Source: Saposhnikovia divaricata (Eukaryota; Streptophyta; Magnoliopsida; Apiales; Apiaceae). From it: a DNA stretch of 64,000 nt. A program made the position numbers and the translations under genes. Shown here one piece after another: positions 11,331-21,105 of the stretch. The stretch lies in contig CM071598.1 of the NCBI GenBank assembly GCA_036435485.1, forward strand, positions 200,115,148 to 200,179,147, given 5' to 3'. The notes beneath the pieces are model-generated. The model had not been told where the DNA came from and did not search any database. It was given only the letters and a program-made list of their open reading frames with translations. Position 1 is the stretch's first letter. Each line of letters opens with the position of its first letter.

Positions 11331-11780
11331 CACTACGCCATAAGTGAGCATACGCAACCCCCAAATAAAGTTGAAAAAGACCTGAAAAGCGTTGCCTAAG
11401 GTTATAGGCAACACCACAGCAGCGTTGCCAATATTGACGTTGCGTAAGACCCCTAATGCAACACTTTTGCAATCTTCTGCAACGCCAAGAAAGTATTGCA
11501 TAAGGTCTATATTGCAACACCAAAAGCACATAAAGGCAATACCACATGGTGTTGCATAAGATTTTAACCATTTCAACAGTGGAGCTCACCATGGTTCCAC
11601 GTCAGCAATGGGGCCCACCATGGTGCCACGTCAATAGTGGGGCCCACCAAGGTGCCACGTTAGCACTGGGGACCACTATCTAATGCAACACTAATTGAGT
11701 CTACTGCAACACTAAAAAAAATTATAAGCAACACCATTCTTTTTAAATGCAACATCAACTAAAGTCAAATGCAACACTTC
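11331..11780. repeat. Left subterminal repeats of the CACTA-like element
   Basis: Dense GCAACAC/GCAACGCC words, and three near-copies of a ~30-bp unit with GGGGCCCACCATGGTGCCACGT (11580-11690). Two overlapping minus-strand ORFs (about 11277-11592) are products of this repeat structure and are not genes. Confidence 0.65.
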
Positions 11781-11955
11781 ATATAAAAATTTCGAAATCA
11801 CCATTTTGTTCATACATGAATTCCATCCAGAACAACCAAGAAAATAAAATACAAATTATTTCACTCTAATCACCTTTCCTGCAACAACTCATCCCCAAAT
11901 ATGACCAAAGTACAATAAACTACATATTATTGAATCCTAACTTCAAAAATAAAAA

Positions 11956-12085
11956 GGCAATTTGTGGTGCAAGTAGCATTGGAAACAATGTAGATGTCAG
12001 ACTTGTATTCCTTCTCGTTGACAACAACGACAAACATGGGAGCATCTTTGCTTGGGGCAGATATGATGACCTTCTTTGCACCTCC
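11956..12085 (-). pseudogene. GapC-like fragment: Captured exon of cytosolic GAPDH
   Basis: The minus strand reads 43 codons beginning GGAKKVIISAPSKDAPMF and ending SNATCTTNC, unmistakably glyceraldehyde-3-phosphate dehydrogenase, a glycolytic enzyme of the cytosol. The segment includes the catalytic cysteine in CTTNC. It is preceded by an intron end (TTTGCTTTTCAG), so it was captured from genomic DNA, not cDNA. One changed position is visible (VVVVN where the family usually has VVGVN). No start, no NAD-binding N-terminus and no further exons: a fragment. Confidence 0.9.
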
Positions 12086-12385
12086 CTGAAAAGCAAATAG
12101 ATAAGAAACATTGTAGCATCCACTAAAGCCAACAGGGGATCAGACCATGCCATCTATGTTTTCTTTCTCAGCCATGTTTATTATGTGATGCCAACACCAA
12201 ACACAAATCTGCAAAAAACAAACAAACTTGCTATAGAAATGGCATTCTCTCCAGGAAACAATGGCTAAAGTTTGAATATTATAAGAATAATAAGATACAG
12301 AGTAATAAATAATAATACGATAAGTACCAAAAAATTTAGATGGCGGCAAAATGAAGATAACTAAAAAAACAAAAAAAAAGTCTAC
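12086..12385. other. Intron-like spacer between the GAPDH and GSK3 fragments
   Basis: About 300 bp, AT-rich. The segment next to the GAPDH exon reads as the end of its upstream intron on the minus strand. No further coding match. Confidence 0.35.
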
Positions 12386-12451
12386 CTGGCCTAAGAGCAG
12401 CTCAGCCAAAACACAACCAGCTGTCCATATGTCAATTGAAGTTGTATAAGC
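12386..12451 (-). pseudogene. Captured exon of a GSK3/Shaggy-like protein kinase
   Basis: The minus strand encodes AYTTSIDIWTAGCVLAELLLGQ, the kinase subdomain IX region of plant GSK3/Shaggy-like kinases; the family has S where this has T before AGC. It is followed at once by a splice donor (CAG|GTAGAC). These kinases phosphorylate Ser/Thr residues in hormone and stress signalling. Only this exon end is present; the ATP site, catalytic loop and C-lobe are absent. The exon's 5' boundary is not clear. Confidence 0.85.
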
Positions 12452-12526
12452 AATCTTCAAAAAATCAAGTAAACTCATTCACTGGCAATGCAAATAATAT
12501 AATACTTGATTTCAATCAGTACTTAG

Positions 12527-12584
12527 TAGTTTCACATTACACTAATTTGAAAGCTACCTCAATGCTAATGTAGATGCAGAAAGG
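12527..12584. repeat. 58-bp direct duplication, copy 1
   Basis: Starts TAGTTTCACATTACACTAAT; four differences from 13078-13135, 551 bp downstream. Confidence 0.75.
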
Positions 12585-13077
12585 ATCGTTATTAAATCTC
12601 TACTGATCTTTATTGACTAATTCAGCTGCTTATTTAGAGGCCATATCAGCACCACATAACTCCTAATCAGCAGCTTCTATATCCATTTTCAACAGTGCAT
12701 AGTGCAAACCACGTAACATATTATGCTGAGAAGCTACAAATTATTAAGTAGAAATGGTAAATCTTGGTTATAGATTTTGTCTGTGTAATCTCATGCCTGT
12801 TTGGCTCCTGAGACAAGCTCACAGATTGTCAAAAACATGATAGTTTTATGAATGTTTATAATTTTATTGTAGATACACTTAAGTTGGTTAGTGACAAGAT
12901 TCAGTGGAAATTTTAGGTTGAACTAATTTGGCATATGGTCAGACATTCAAGTCATTTTAGCCAAATAAATAAGTAAAAAAATTGCTCACTTGGGATAGAG
13001 TTTCATTTTGTAAATGATTGCATTGCTCTTGGTATGCTAACGAACAGATTAATAGCTACTAATTATAAGATCCTATG

Positions 13078-13135
13078 TAGTTTCACATTACACTAATTTG
13101 AAACCTACCTCAATGCTAATGCAGATGAAGAAAGG
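13078..13135. repeat. 58-bp direct duplication, copy 2
   Basis: Partner of 12527-12584. Confidence 0.75.
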
Positions 13136-13773
13136 TTAAGGACCTATAATTAATAAACATTAATGGCTTAATTGTTTCCCAACACTTGATGTAACAGTTC
13201 AAACATCACCAAAGATGTTAACAGTTATCATTCAGAGAATTGATAAAGCTAAGAAAAATACCAGTGATGAAGTAGGAACGTGATACCAACACCAGTAAAA
13301 CTGCGTATGAACCATCTTCTTGTCCCACACTTGCATAGAGTAACAAGTACCATCAGATTTGAACTTGATATGATATTCGTATATGATTGATAAAATACAC
13401 TACATCGCATACAGTTCTAAAAAGTGTGAGCATACATATGAGGCACATATATTTTGGTCTGAGCCAGCCCCTAACCAAACGGCTGATACTCCAGGCCTTG
13501 AAATATTTACAATCCATGGTTTCTAATACTTGTGTAACTCGAGATAAGGTATATTGCAGGAGAGCAGAGTGAGAAGGAAGTTATAGTTTTCTTAGCTAGG
13601 TTTCATCATATCAGAACTATTTGTTATACCTCAATATATAGATATAATTAAATTCAGGCAAGACACTAGTACTACCTCCTGCCATAGAGTTATATTGCAA
13701 AATGTTAAGAAAACTGAATTAACATAATAAGCAGTTTAACTCTGCAACACATATAACCAGGCAACACATATGG

Positions 13774-13796
13774 AACATATTACAACTTAGTTTAAC
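13774..13796. repeat. 23-bp target-site duplication, left copy
   Basis: Reads AACATATTACAACTTAG then TTTAAC; the right copy at 14042-14064 differs at one base. Confidence 0.8.
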
Positions 13797-14041
13797 ATAT
13801 ATCCAAAGGTTCACGGGTTCGAACCTCACCCGCCCCCTGCGTGTAGACGTGTTGGAGAGACAGTGGAAACTTTGACCAAGACAAGACGCGGTGTATCTTG
13901 CATATCGCAGGGAAGCCCAGCCACTGGGTCTTACCGCACGGTTAGCATGATTTACATGCCGGTGTTGACCATGGGGCTGGTCGGCCGGTCCTGGTATATA
14001 ATCCAGGCAGGCTAGCGTGTCCTGAACAACACGTTTTGACC
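13797..14041 (+). mobile_element. SINE-like insertion with long TSD
   Basis: A 245-bp GC-richer insertion flanked by 23-bp near-identical direct repeats, the length made by target-primed reverse transcription. Near its left end GGGTTCGAACCTC matches a pol III B box (GGTTCGANNCC) as in tRNA-derived SINEs, but no convincing A box precedes it, so it may be 5'-truncated or an unusual SINE. There is no long A-tail. It could instead be another retroposed sequence. Confidence 0.6.
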
Positions 14042-14064
14042 AACATATTACAACTCAGTTTAAC
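14042..14064. repeat. 23-bp target-site duplication, right copy
   Basis: Matches 13774-13796 with one C/T difference. Confidence 0.8.
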
Positions 14065-14557
14065 TCTAAAAAGGAACAACCGCAAGAAAGGAAGGAATGA
14101 AAAAGCAACAGTAACAACACTACCAAAAAAAACCCTTTTCTACTTTGACATAAAAATACCCAAAAAATCACAACCAAATGAATCAAGAACATAAATTAAA
14201 ACTACCCTTTTACATGAAAATAATCAAGAAACAACAAAAGCTCAGTACAAAAATCAAGAGACACTGCATTAAAAAAAATCCCTGGCACTACATGTATATA
14301 TAAGCCAAAGCAATAACGGAGGTACCTTTAGAAACATGAAATACGCTATACGTTTCTTATTCAGACCGACATCCCGTGAATAGGATAAAGAGAGATAAGC
14401 AATAAACTTGACCTCACAACACCGTAGAAGATAGTGAATATTTTGAGAATCCACTAAACCAAAGCCCCAAAATCGATGCCCAACCGAAGAATTCCTGAAA
14501 TCAAAAAAAGAGATCAGTTAGTCATAGTTTAAGCCTAGTTAGTGAAGAAATCGAATT
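14065..14557. other. AT-rich spacer, no gene recognised
   Basis: About 490 bp; with 15116-15400 it could be the 5' end and UTR of a captured gene read on the minus strand, but no coding match was found. Confidence 0.3.
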
Positions 14558-14565
14558 GATTGGAC

Positions 14566-15107
14566 TAGGGTGATCATTCGGTCGGTTCGGTTAACCGAAC
14601 CGAATAACAAAAACCGAATAACCGAAATCCGATTTTTACCAAACCGAACCGAACCGATTTATCCGTAGAAACCGAACCGAAAAACCGAAAAACCGAACCG
14701 AAATATTTCGCCAAAACCGAACCGAACCGATTTTAAAAAAATTATATATAATATTATTTTTTTTAATTTTAAAATTAATTTTAATAACAACTATATTAAA
14801 ATATGTAACAATTAAAACAAAATAAGACACAAACTATCAATTTAAATATTTAAACTTAATTTTGAATTAATTAAATCATGCATATATATATAATATAAAC
14901 ATATACATATATAATATAAATAAAGAATATATATAATTCGGTTTGAACCGAAGTTTTATAAAAAAAACCAAACCGAACCGAAATAAATTTCGGTTTAAAC
15001 CGAAAAACCGAATAACCGAAATTTTGAGAAAAATACAATCCAAACCGAACCGAAATTCAACATTTCGGTTCGGTTTTTCGGTTTCGGTTCGGTTTTGCTC
15101 AGCCCTA
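14566..15107. mobile_element. hAT-type fold-back MITE
   Basis: Flanked by an exact 8-bp duplication GATTGGAC (14558-14565 and 15108-15115), the hAT signature. Ends TAGGGTGATCA and, inverted, TAGGGCTGAGCA. Both arms (about 14585-14735 and 14935-15095) are filled with AACCGAACCGAA words in opposite orientations around an AT-rich core, so the element can fold into a long hairpin. Two 60-odd-codon ORFs are by-products of this repeat. No transposase. Confidence 0.88.
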
Positions 15108-15115
15108 GATTGGAC

Positions 15116-15556
15116 TCAAAATGTAATTTGAAAAAAAACTCTAATTTGAAAAAACCCCAATTTGAAGAAATTTAAGCCTCAAATTGAAGCCCCAATCATC
15201 TGAGAAGCCCTAAATTGAACCCAAATTATAGAGAAATTATAGAAAATTATAGAGAAATTGAGGGAGAGAGGAAGAGAGTTTTACGAGTGAGAGAGAGGGA
15301 GAGCCGAGAGAGAGTGAGAGTGAGAGGGGTTTACGAGTAGTTTTTAGCAGTCAAAAGCGGTGAAACGATTTGGTTGGGCGGCGGTCTTTTTCTCGTTCAT
15401 CAATTTCAACCTTTTTTTTCCTTTTCGCGTGTTACAAGAAAAAAAGTAATTTATTTTTTCATCTTATATATTTATTTTAAAAAAATAATTCAAATGTTGC
15501 ATTAAATAATCAATTTTTAAATATTGAAATCCATATAGTTGGATTATTAAAAAGAA
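15116..15556. other. UTR-like spacer
   Basis: About 440 bp. A GAGAGA-rich tract (15240-15330) and AAATTGAAG-type words resemble a plant 5' UTR read from the other strand. No coding match. Confidence 0.3.
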
Positions 15557-16073
15557 CTAGCTTCAATACCCGTGCAAGGCACAGGAATGCTCTAATTTAA
15601 TTAACTTAATTTTTGCTGTATTTGTGTGTTGATGGTTCGATATTTGACGCATTTTACATTACATGTTAGAAAAATTTGTTATGATGATGAACAATATTCG
15701 ATTTATTGCGACTTTATTTCATCATAATTTATTATGATCTTATCAATGAAAATTGTGTTGCGGTTAGTAAATCTATATAGTTTATATCTTCTTCCATCTC
15801 TAAGTTGGCAATGTCATCTAAATAATTGTAAGAAGCGAGTATGACCTGAAGTACAATTTTAATACTTGTTATAATTTTGACCACATTTTAGGTATGAGTG
15901 ACATGAGAGACTCGATAAATTTTGCTAGTTTCATGCTCTATAATCCCTGCTATATAAATACAAAGAAGCACCATACCAAAACAACTCGTGCAATTTTTTA
16001 TTTTGAAATAGGAAAGATACAAAGAATTTACTTAAATTCATATGCGTGCATTAGACAGACTTCACAATACTAA

Positions 16074-16292
16074 GGCCCCGTTTGACAAATCTTAACTCGA
16101 CTTATAAGTTATTTATTTCGGAAAAAAATTCGTATTTATATACTTTTTTTAGAGAAAAATGTGTATGGGGAGTTTAATATTTGTTATCTTGCAAAAATAA
16201 GTTACTTATTTCAGAAAAAAGTACATATATACGTACTTTTTTCCAGAGTAAGTAAATTATTTCTGAAAAATAAGATTTTCCAAATAGGGCCT
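16074..16292. mobile_element. Tourist-like MITE (PIF/Harbinger) inside the Helitron
   Basis: Terminal inverted repeats GGCCCCGTTTGACAAATCTT and, inverted, GGCCCTATTTGGAAAATCTT. Flanked by TAA on both sides (16071-16073, 16293-16295), the 3-bp target of PIF/Harbinger elements. 219 bp, no coding capacity. Confidence 0.82.
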
Positions 16293-16480
16293 AAGTGTTT
16301 TTGCAAATAATTAGAGTAATGAAATTTTTTTCTAATAAACGATCCTCTAAATATTCTATAAAATATTTACATTCAATTTTTAACTTTTACATTAACAAAA
16401 TGATACAAGTTTTATTAATAGAATAAATATATGATTCTTGTATGTGTATAGAGATATATGAAATTATATAAAATTTATTT

Positions 16481-16823
16481 GGCACATGATATGTGAATAA
16501 TATGGGGTACTTGAGCGAAACAATTATTTTTTCTTGATTTTTTAAACAGCATTACTGCATAAAACTAATGTATTCTAATATTTAACGAAATAGGCATTTG
16601 GTATAGCGGTTGTAGTGGTGAACTAAATTTATTAAAATTATGATATAAAAATTAAATGACACATGATATGTAAATAATATGGGGCACTTGAGCGAAACAA
16701 TTATATTTTCTTGATTTTTTTAAAAAAGCACCGCTAGATAAAACTAATGGATTCTAATATTTAACAAAATAGGCATATGGTATAGTGGTTGTAGTGGTGA
16801 ACTAAATTTATTAAAATTATGAT
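16481..16823. repeat. Tandem duplication of ~170-178 bp inside the Helitron
   Basis: Two consecutive units (16481-16658 and 16659-16823), both starting near ACATGATATGT and ending near TTATTAAAATTATGAT. Each contains GGTATAGYGGTTGTAGTGG, which resembles a tRNA A box; after unit 2 GGGTTCAATTCCCA resembles a B box, so the pair may derive from a tRNA-like or SINE sequence. Confidence 0.75.
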
Positions 16824-16987
16824 TCAGATGTCATGGGTTCAATTCCCAACAACATGAAGACATTTTTGTATTTTTATTGATGTTGACACTTGGGGGCATA
16901 ATTGCAAAATTATAATAACTTGTGGGCATAATTGTAAATCACACATGAATAAAATGTGACATGTTGCCCTATTATATATATAGTAGA

Positions 16988-17049
16988 TAATTTAAAAAAA
17001 TAGAATCATCATTTAGGACAAAATTAATTAACAGAAAAGTGTACTTTTT
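16988..17049. other. Short spacer between Helitron and Tat LTR
   Basis: 62 bp of AT-rich sequence with no recognised feature. Confidence 0.3.
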
Positions 17050-17541
17050 TGTGAAATAAAAACTAGGTTACGATTTGTAATTAATGCTAGGGTGGTTGAG
17101 CTTCGAGCTTTAATGGCTGTTTCCGTGTTCGAGACTAATCGGTCCTCACAGAGTGCCTACGTATCTCGTTATTGAGAATCAAGCCAAAAAACGTAGTTCT
17201 GAGAATGAGGGGTCAAGCCCTTTATATAGGCTGAGAAGCCTTAGAATTATGGTAGGAGTCAGAGACTTGGTGGACAAGTCTTCCTTGAGGAAGGTTCCAG
17301 ATCTATTCCTTGTAGGAATCAGTTTCCATATCGAATTGGATGCCTTGGAGGATAAGTCTGGTGGAGATAATATCCTTATCTGACTCTTATTGCTGAGCTG
17401 TTTATTTCCCCAATATTAATTACAAAATTATTATTATAATTGGGGTTTGGGCCCATCTGGTGGGCCCCACGTTTGGACCATTCTGGGTCTAATTAATGCC
17501 ACATTAAATGTGTCTTTAGGGCTTACTTTTAGCCCATATCA
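17050..17541 (-). repeat. 3' LTR of the Tat fragment
   Basis: Reading minus, it starts TGATATGGGCTAAAAG like the LTR at 48195 and ends in TTTTTATTTCACA. It is about 100 bp shorter than that LTR because it lacks an extra segment. A TATATAAAG promoter word lies at about 17219-17227. Confidence 0.88.
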
Positions 17542-17554
17542 TTTGCCCCCCAAC
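17542..17554 (-). promoter_or_regulatory. Polypurine tract
   Basis: The minus strand reads GTTGGGGGGCAAA directly before the LTR; it primes plus-strand DNA and shows this LTR is the 3' one. Confidence 0.85.
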
Positions 17555-17689
17555 TTCTAGGAAAACTGATCAGGTTTTCCTTGAAGTTATAACGGCCATA
17601 TTCGAGACTTGGGTCAGGGTTCATTACTCTTACGTGAGTATTTTCAACAACATCATCTTAACGTAAAGCGTGGAGCGACCGACGCATTT

Positions 17690-17890
17690 ACGACGATGTT
17701 CAACAACACTAAACGGTGTTAAATGGCACTAGACAGTGCTAATCAGCCTTAAACAACGTTTAAACAGTGTTAAACAATGTTAAATGGCATAAAACGGCAC
17801 TAGCGGCAATAACCGGTGCTAATCGGCACTTAACTGTGCTAACAGGCACTAAATAGTGCTTAAACAGCATTAAACGGTGCTAATCTTGAC
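17690..17890. repeat. Degenerate short tandem repeat in the Tat 3' UTR
   Basis: About fifteen variants of a ~13-base unit resembling TTAAACGGTGCTAA. Tat elements often carry tandem repeats in this position. Confidence 0.7.
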
Positions 17891-18192
17891 CTCTTTTTAG
17901 TACTGAAAACCATTCGAGACTCGCTGAAAAAGTCGAGATCTAGGACTAGAAACTATCCGAGATTCGCTGAAAAAATCGAGATTCAGGACCACGAACTAAC
18001 CCGCGATCGGCCGGACCACGGAGTAGCTCGTGATCGGCCACAAGGTGATCGGCCAGAGGGCTCCAAGCCACCATGGTCGGCCACACCATGGTCGGCTGGA
18101 AGGTGGTCGGCCGGTCGGCCCGAAATCTTCGTGGGCGGCCGGGAGGTGGTCGGCTGCGCCACTAGATTTTGTTTTTGATGCTCCATCAAAAT

Positions 18193-19211
18193 AATTTTAT
18201 TTTTATTATCATTTATTATTAAGATGAATAATTTTATTTTAAGATGAATAATTTTATTTTTATGTTCATTTATTATTTTCTCTAAATTTATGAAAACTGA
18301 ATACTTTTCTCTAATTTTTTTAAACATGCTATGCAATATGAAAACATTTTCATATACGATTAAATTTATTTTAATATATTATTAATTATATTTTATGATT
18401 CATTATGTTATTAATCTTTTAATATTAATAATAACATATTATTGTTTTTTATTGAAAGCAAAAAACTTTATTTTATTTGACATGAAAACTTATTAATTTT
18501 AGTAAAAATAATTAATTTTTTTTAAAATTAAGAATATGCAAAAAGAAGTAATTAATTAATTAAAAAATGAAAACATTATTTTGAAATCAATAATATTTAA
18601 ATATCTACAAACATACAAAAATGAAAAATTCTAAATTAAAAAGCGGCAAAAAGACCGCGTTTCTAATTTTCACCTTTCAACAAAACACTGCCCTTTGAAA
18701 TATTTTCGATTTCATTCTCCCTCGCATCACATTCACCCCGTCTCTCGCTCTCACACTCTCCCTCTCCCTCACCCTATCTCAACCTCTCTTTTCGTCGGCC
18801 CAAAATACTACTAATCAGAGTCTCTATCTCACTTCCATAGACCGAAAATACTACTAATCGGAGCCTCCTTCAGTTAAAGGCATTAAATTTCTTTGATTGC
18901 ACTTCAATTTGGGAATTTTTCGAATTAGGGTTTTTTGGGTTTCGGTTCAAAATGGTTTTAATTCTTATATTCAATTAAAACCTCATGTTTGATTGCTTTT
19001 AATTTTATTCTTTTCTCTTTACTTCGGGGATTTGAGTTCAAAATTAGGCTTATTTGCTTTGAATTTGGGCTTCGATTTGGGAATTTTTTGAATTAAAAAA
19101 TGGTTTCGATTTGTAGGTATTATCCTTTTTATTTATGTTTTGAATCATGTTTCGCAGCTCCGATTAATTTTGTGTGTATGTATATTGTGACATGTATCAA
19201 TTTTGTGTGTG
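18193..19211. other. AT-rich DNA and UTR-like sequence
   Basis: First half: very AT-rich, with a short direct repeat AAGATGAATAATTTTATTTT (about 18221-18260). From about 18650 it turns CT-rich and then contains TTCGAATTAGGGTTTT-type sequence, like the promoter and 5' UTR of a plant gene on the plus strand; no coding match follows before the solo LTR at 19217. Confidence 0.35.
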
Positions 19212-19216
19212 TTTAT
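19212..19216. repeat. Target-site duplication TTTAT, left copy
   Basis: Partner at 20838-20842. Confidence 0.8.
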
Positions 19217-20837
19217 TGTTACGACCAAACTCAACACGCAAGTGCACGTGATTTCAAGTAATATAGATAGCAAATAAGATTCGTTCCTACAGGGACTCGT
19301 TGTATTGTCTAGTTAATTCACTCACCAATGTATGATTATTATTCGATGCTACGACAAATTAATAATTGGATTTTTGTTTATCACTACAATTACTCTAAGA
19401 ATTATAACTAATGATCAACTACTTGAACTAAGAATTATGTCGAATTACTTATGCAAAATAAACATGGGATTTTAACTTCATTAAACAATCCATCTATAGT
19501 CTCCACTTCTCTAGCCTTTTCATGTGATTTGTTAATACCTGATCGAACACATAAAACTGATATAAGCCAACTTTCGTTGCACAAATACCATCCTAAATAA
19601 TATCCACAATAGATAGAAATCACTTAGTCTCCCAATTATGCCTAATCTCCATATGTCTATAAAGATTGAAACATAATGGTTGAAGTACAAGCATTCAATT
19701 GATCACATAGTCGTCATAAAACGGTTAGAGTTACGACACTAATTATGAATGATATTCTCACGCATAAACCTATGCTAGCATGGCAAGTTCTAAACTCTTA
19801 GATCCACTTCCGCTTCAATAAGAATTGACACACAATTACAAGATTTAGCTACTCTCCTATAACGAATTAAATCAACCATGATAGGATATCACATCAATCA
19901 CACTATAGGCATCGAGAAGATTCAACAAATAAACTTCATGAATAAATCCGCTAAAACCCCATGACAACGAATTAGTTCATAATCAAACTAATCATCACCA
20001 TGGGTTCCAATGTAAACATGATAGAAGAAAACTAATAATGATTTAAATAAATATCAAGAGTTCTAAAGAATACACCCAAATCGAGCATCCACAAACTAGG
20101 AAGAATACAAGAATAAATTGAAAACTATCTTCTTCCTCACTTCTTCGTGCTTTAAAACTTCGTAAATACAATACGTGATCCGACCTCTACCATTCTAGGG
20201 TTTTTTTCCTTCTTTATATAGGCCTCCAGGTGCAAGAAATTCGAAAGGAATTTTATTTTTTGACTTTATCTCGAAAAATCAGCAATTCAGGATTTTCCCG
20301 TCAGAACAGCCGGCGCTGCCGCGCCATTTCTATGCAGGAACACGGCGCTGCCGCGCCACATCTATGACACCAGCGCTGCCGCGCAATCCACAAGCTATAA
20401 CATGGCGCTGCCGCGCCGTGCCTTCTGTCCAAGTTGTAGAAAATTTCCCAAGCTTTGCGTGGACAGCTTACGGGCCTCAAACAGACTTGTAGAACTCTAG
20501 ATATGGCTAAAACAAAGTAGACTGCGCAACCTACTGGCAAATCCGAATTTCCCACAATTTGCTCATTTATCTTCCGTTTTCTCTTCCGATTCTTTTGCCA
20601 CTTCCCGTTCTTCAATTCTTGAATTTTGAATCCTCATGGTAGCCTAGGGAAATTCACCATCCTTCATTCCAAAGCTCAATTTAAACTCCAAGACCAACGA
20701 AAATCAACAATCATAGCTGGCAATTTGCTAACCTGCACAGCTACACAAAACATATTAAAACACACAAATACTTGAGATACAAGCGATAAATTTAAGCCAA
20801 AATGAAGCGATCCAAGTGGATAAAAATCCACTTATCA
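19217..20837 (-). mobile_element. Gypsy solo LTR (1,621 bp)
   Basis: Ends TGTTACGACC and CCACTTATCA, flanked by TTTAT on both sides, with no internal region. On the minus strand it begins TGATAAGTGGATTTTTATCC, like Athila-type LTRs, so I place it minus. It contains four copies of a GC-rich word (20312-20417). A 104-codon minus ORF over these words is not a gene. Confidence 0.85.
20312..20417. repeat. Four GC-rich 14-mers in the solo LTR
   Basis: GGCGCTGCCGCGCC at 20312, 20344 and 20404, and AGCGCTGCCGCGCA at 20372, spaced 28-32 bp in an AT-rich context. Confidence 0.85.
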
Positions 20838-20842
20838 TTTAT
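20838..20842. repeat. Target-site duplication TTTAT, right copy
   Basis: Matches 19212-19216. Confidence 0.8.
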
Positions 20843-21105
20843 AACTAGTGGTGGCAGAAATAGCCTTGGAAGCAACATTTATCTCCAGGCCCAGTAACAA
20901 CATTTATCTCTGGTTATGAATTATAACATTTGTTATGCTGGAGACACCAAGTCGTTATGCGTTTTTTTAAGTTCTGTAATATATGTAATTTACTAAAATA
21001 TTACTTATCTAATAGAAATCTAGAATTGAGTTTATCTGATTTTTTTTGTGTATGATCCCTGCTATAACTTGATGGAAATTTGATGGAGTTTATCTGGTTT
21101 TGCAG
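20843..21105. other. Intron-like sequence upstream of the PPDK fragment
   Basis: No exon recognised; ends in TCTGGTTTTGCAG, a good splice acceptor for the following PPDK exon. Confidence 0.5.

Larger units (their letters stand above)
12452..13773. other. Intron/UTR-like sequence of unknown origin
   Basis: No recognised gene. It contains a 58-bp direct duplication (12527-12584 and 13078-13135). A possible minus-strand exon at about 13273-13372, with a GT donor at its end, reads IKFKSDGTCYSMQVWDKK, which I cannot assign. The region may be intron and flanking DNA captured with the kinase or another gene. Confidence 0.3.
15557..16987 (-). mobile_element. Non-autonomous Helitron
   Basis: On the minus strand it begins TCTACTATATATATAATAGG and ends GGGTATTGAAGCTAG, with a short hairpin (CCTGTGCCTTGCACGG, one mismatch) just inside the end. 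A 5' TC, a 3' CTAG and a subterminal hairpin are the Helitron marks. It sits between a 5' A and a 3' T on that strand, as Helitrons do, with no TSD. It encodes no Rep/helicase. It carries a nested MITE (16074-16292) and an internal tandem duplication (16481-16823). Confidence 0.7.
17050..18192 (-). mobile_element. 3' fragment of a Tat-lineage gypsy element
   Basis: On the minus strand: a scrap of the second RNase H (18192-18154, containing FDGASK), a 3' untranslated region, a polypurine tract (17554-17542) and an LTR (17541-17050). The LTR matches that of the Tat element at 48195. The jump from RNase H directly to 3' UTR marks a deletion of integrase. The 5' remainder is missing. Confidence 0.85.

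Noticed and set aside
11277..11592. Overlapping 99- and 103-codon minus-strand ORFs
   Set aside because: They translate the GCAACAC subterminal repeats of the CACTA end in two frames; cysteine-rich by repetition only.
13797..13850. Possible tRNA gene at GGGTTCGAACC
   Set aside because: Only a B box is present; no A box or cloverleaf stems could be drawn. Kept as SINE-like.
14636..15131. Two ~60-codon ORFs rich in Asn/Arg/Phe
   Set aside because: Products of the AACCGA repeats of the hAT MITE.
16790..16860. Possible tRNA gene in the Helitron
   Set aside because: A-box-like and B-box-like words occur but the spacing and stems do not form a tRNA.
17983..18336. 117-codon minus ORF with Arg/Pro/Ser end
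   Set aside because: It translates GGCCGACC repeats of the Tat 3' UTR and AT-rich flank; no start context or domain.
18650..19211. Promoter and 5' UTR of an intact host gene
   Set aside because: Composition fits a UTR, but no coding exon follows; a solo LTR and then PPDK intron come next. Left as a captured or decayed flank.
20301..20615. 104-codon minus ORF in the solo LTR
   Set aside because: Runs across the four GC-rich 14-mers; repeated GAAAPC is from the DNA repeat.
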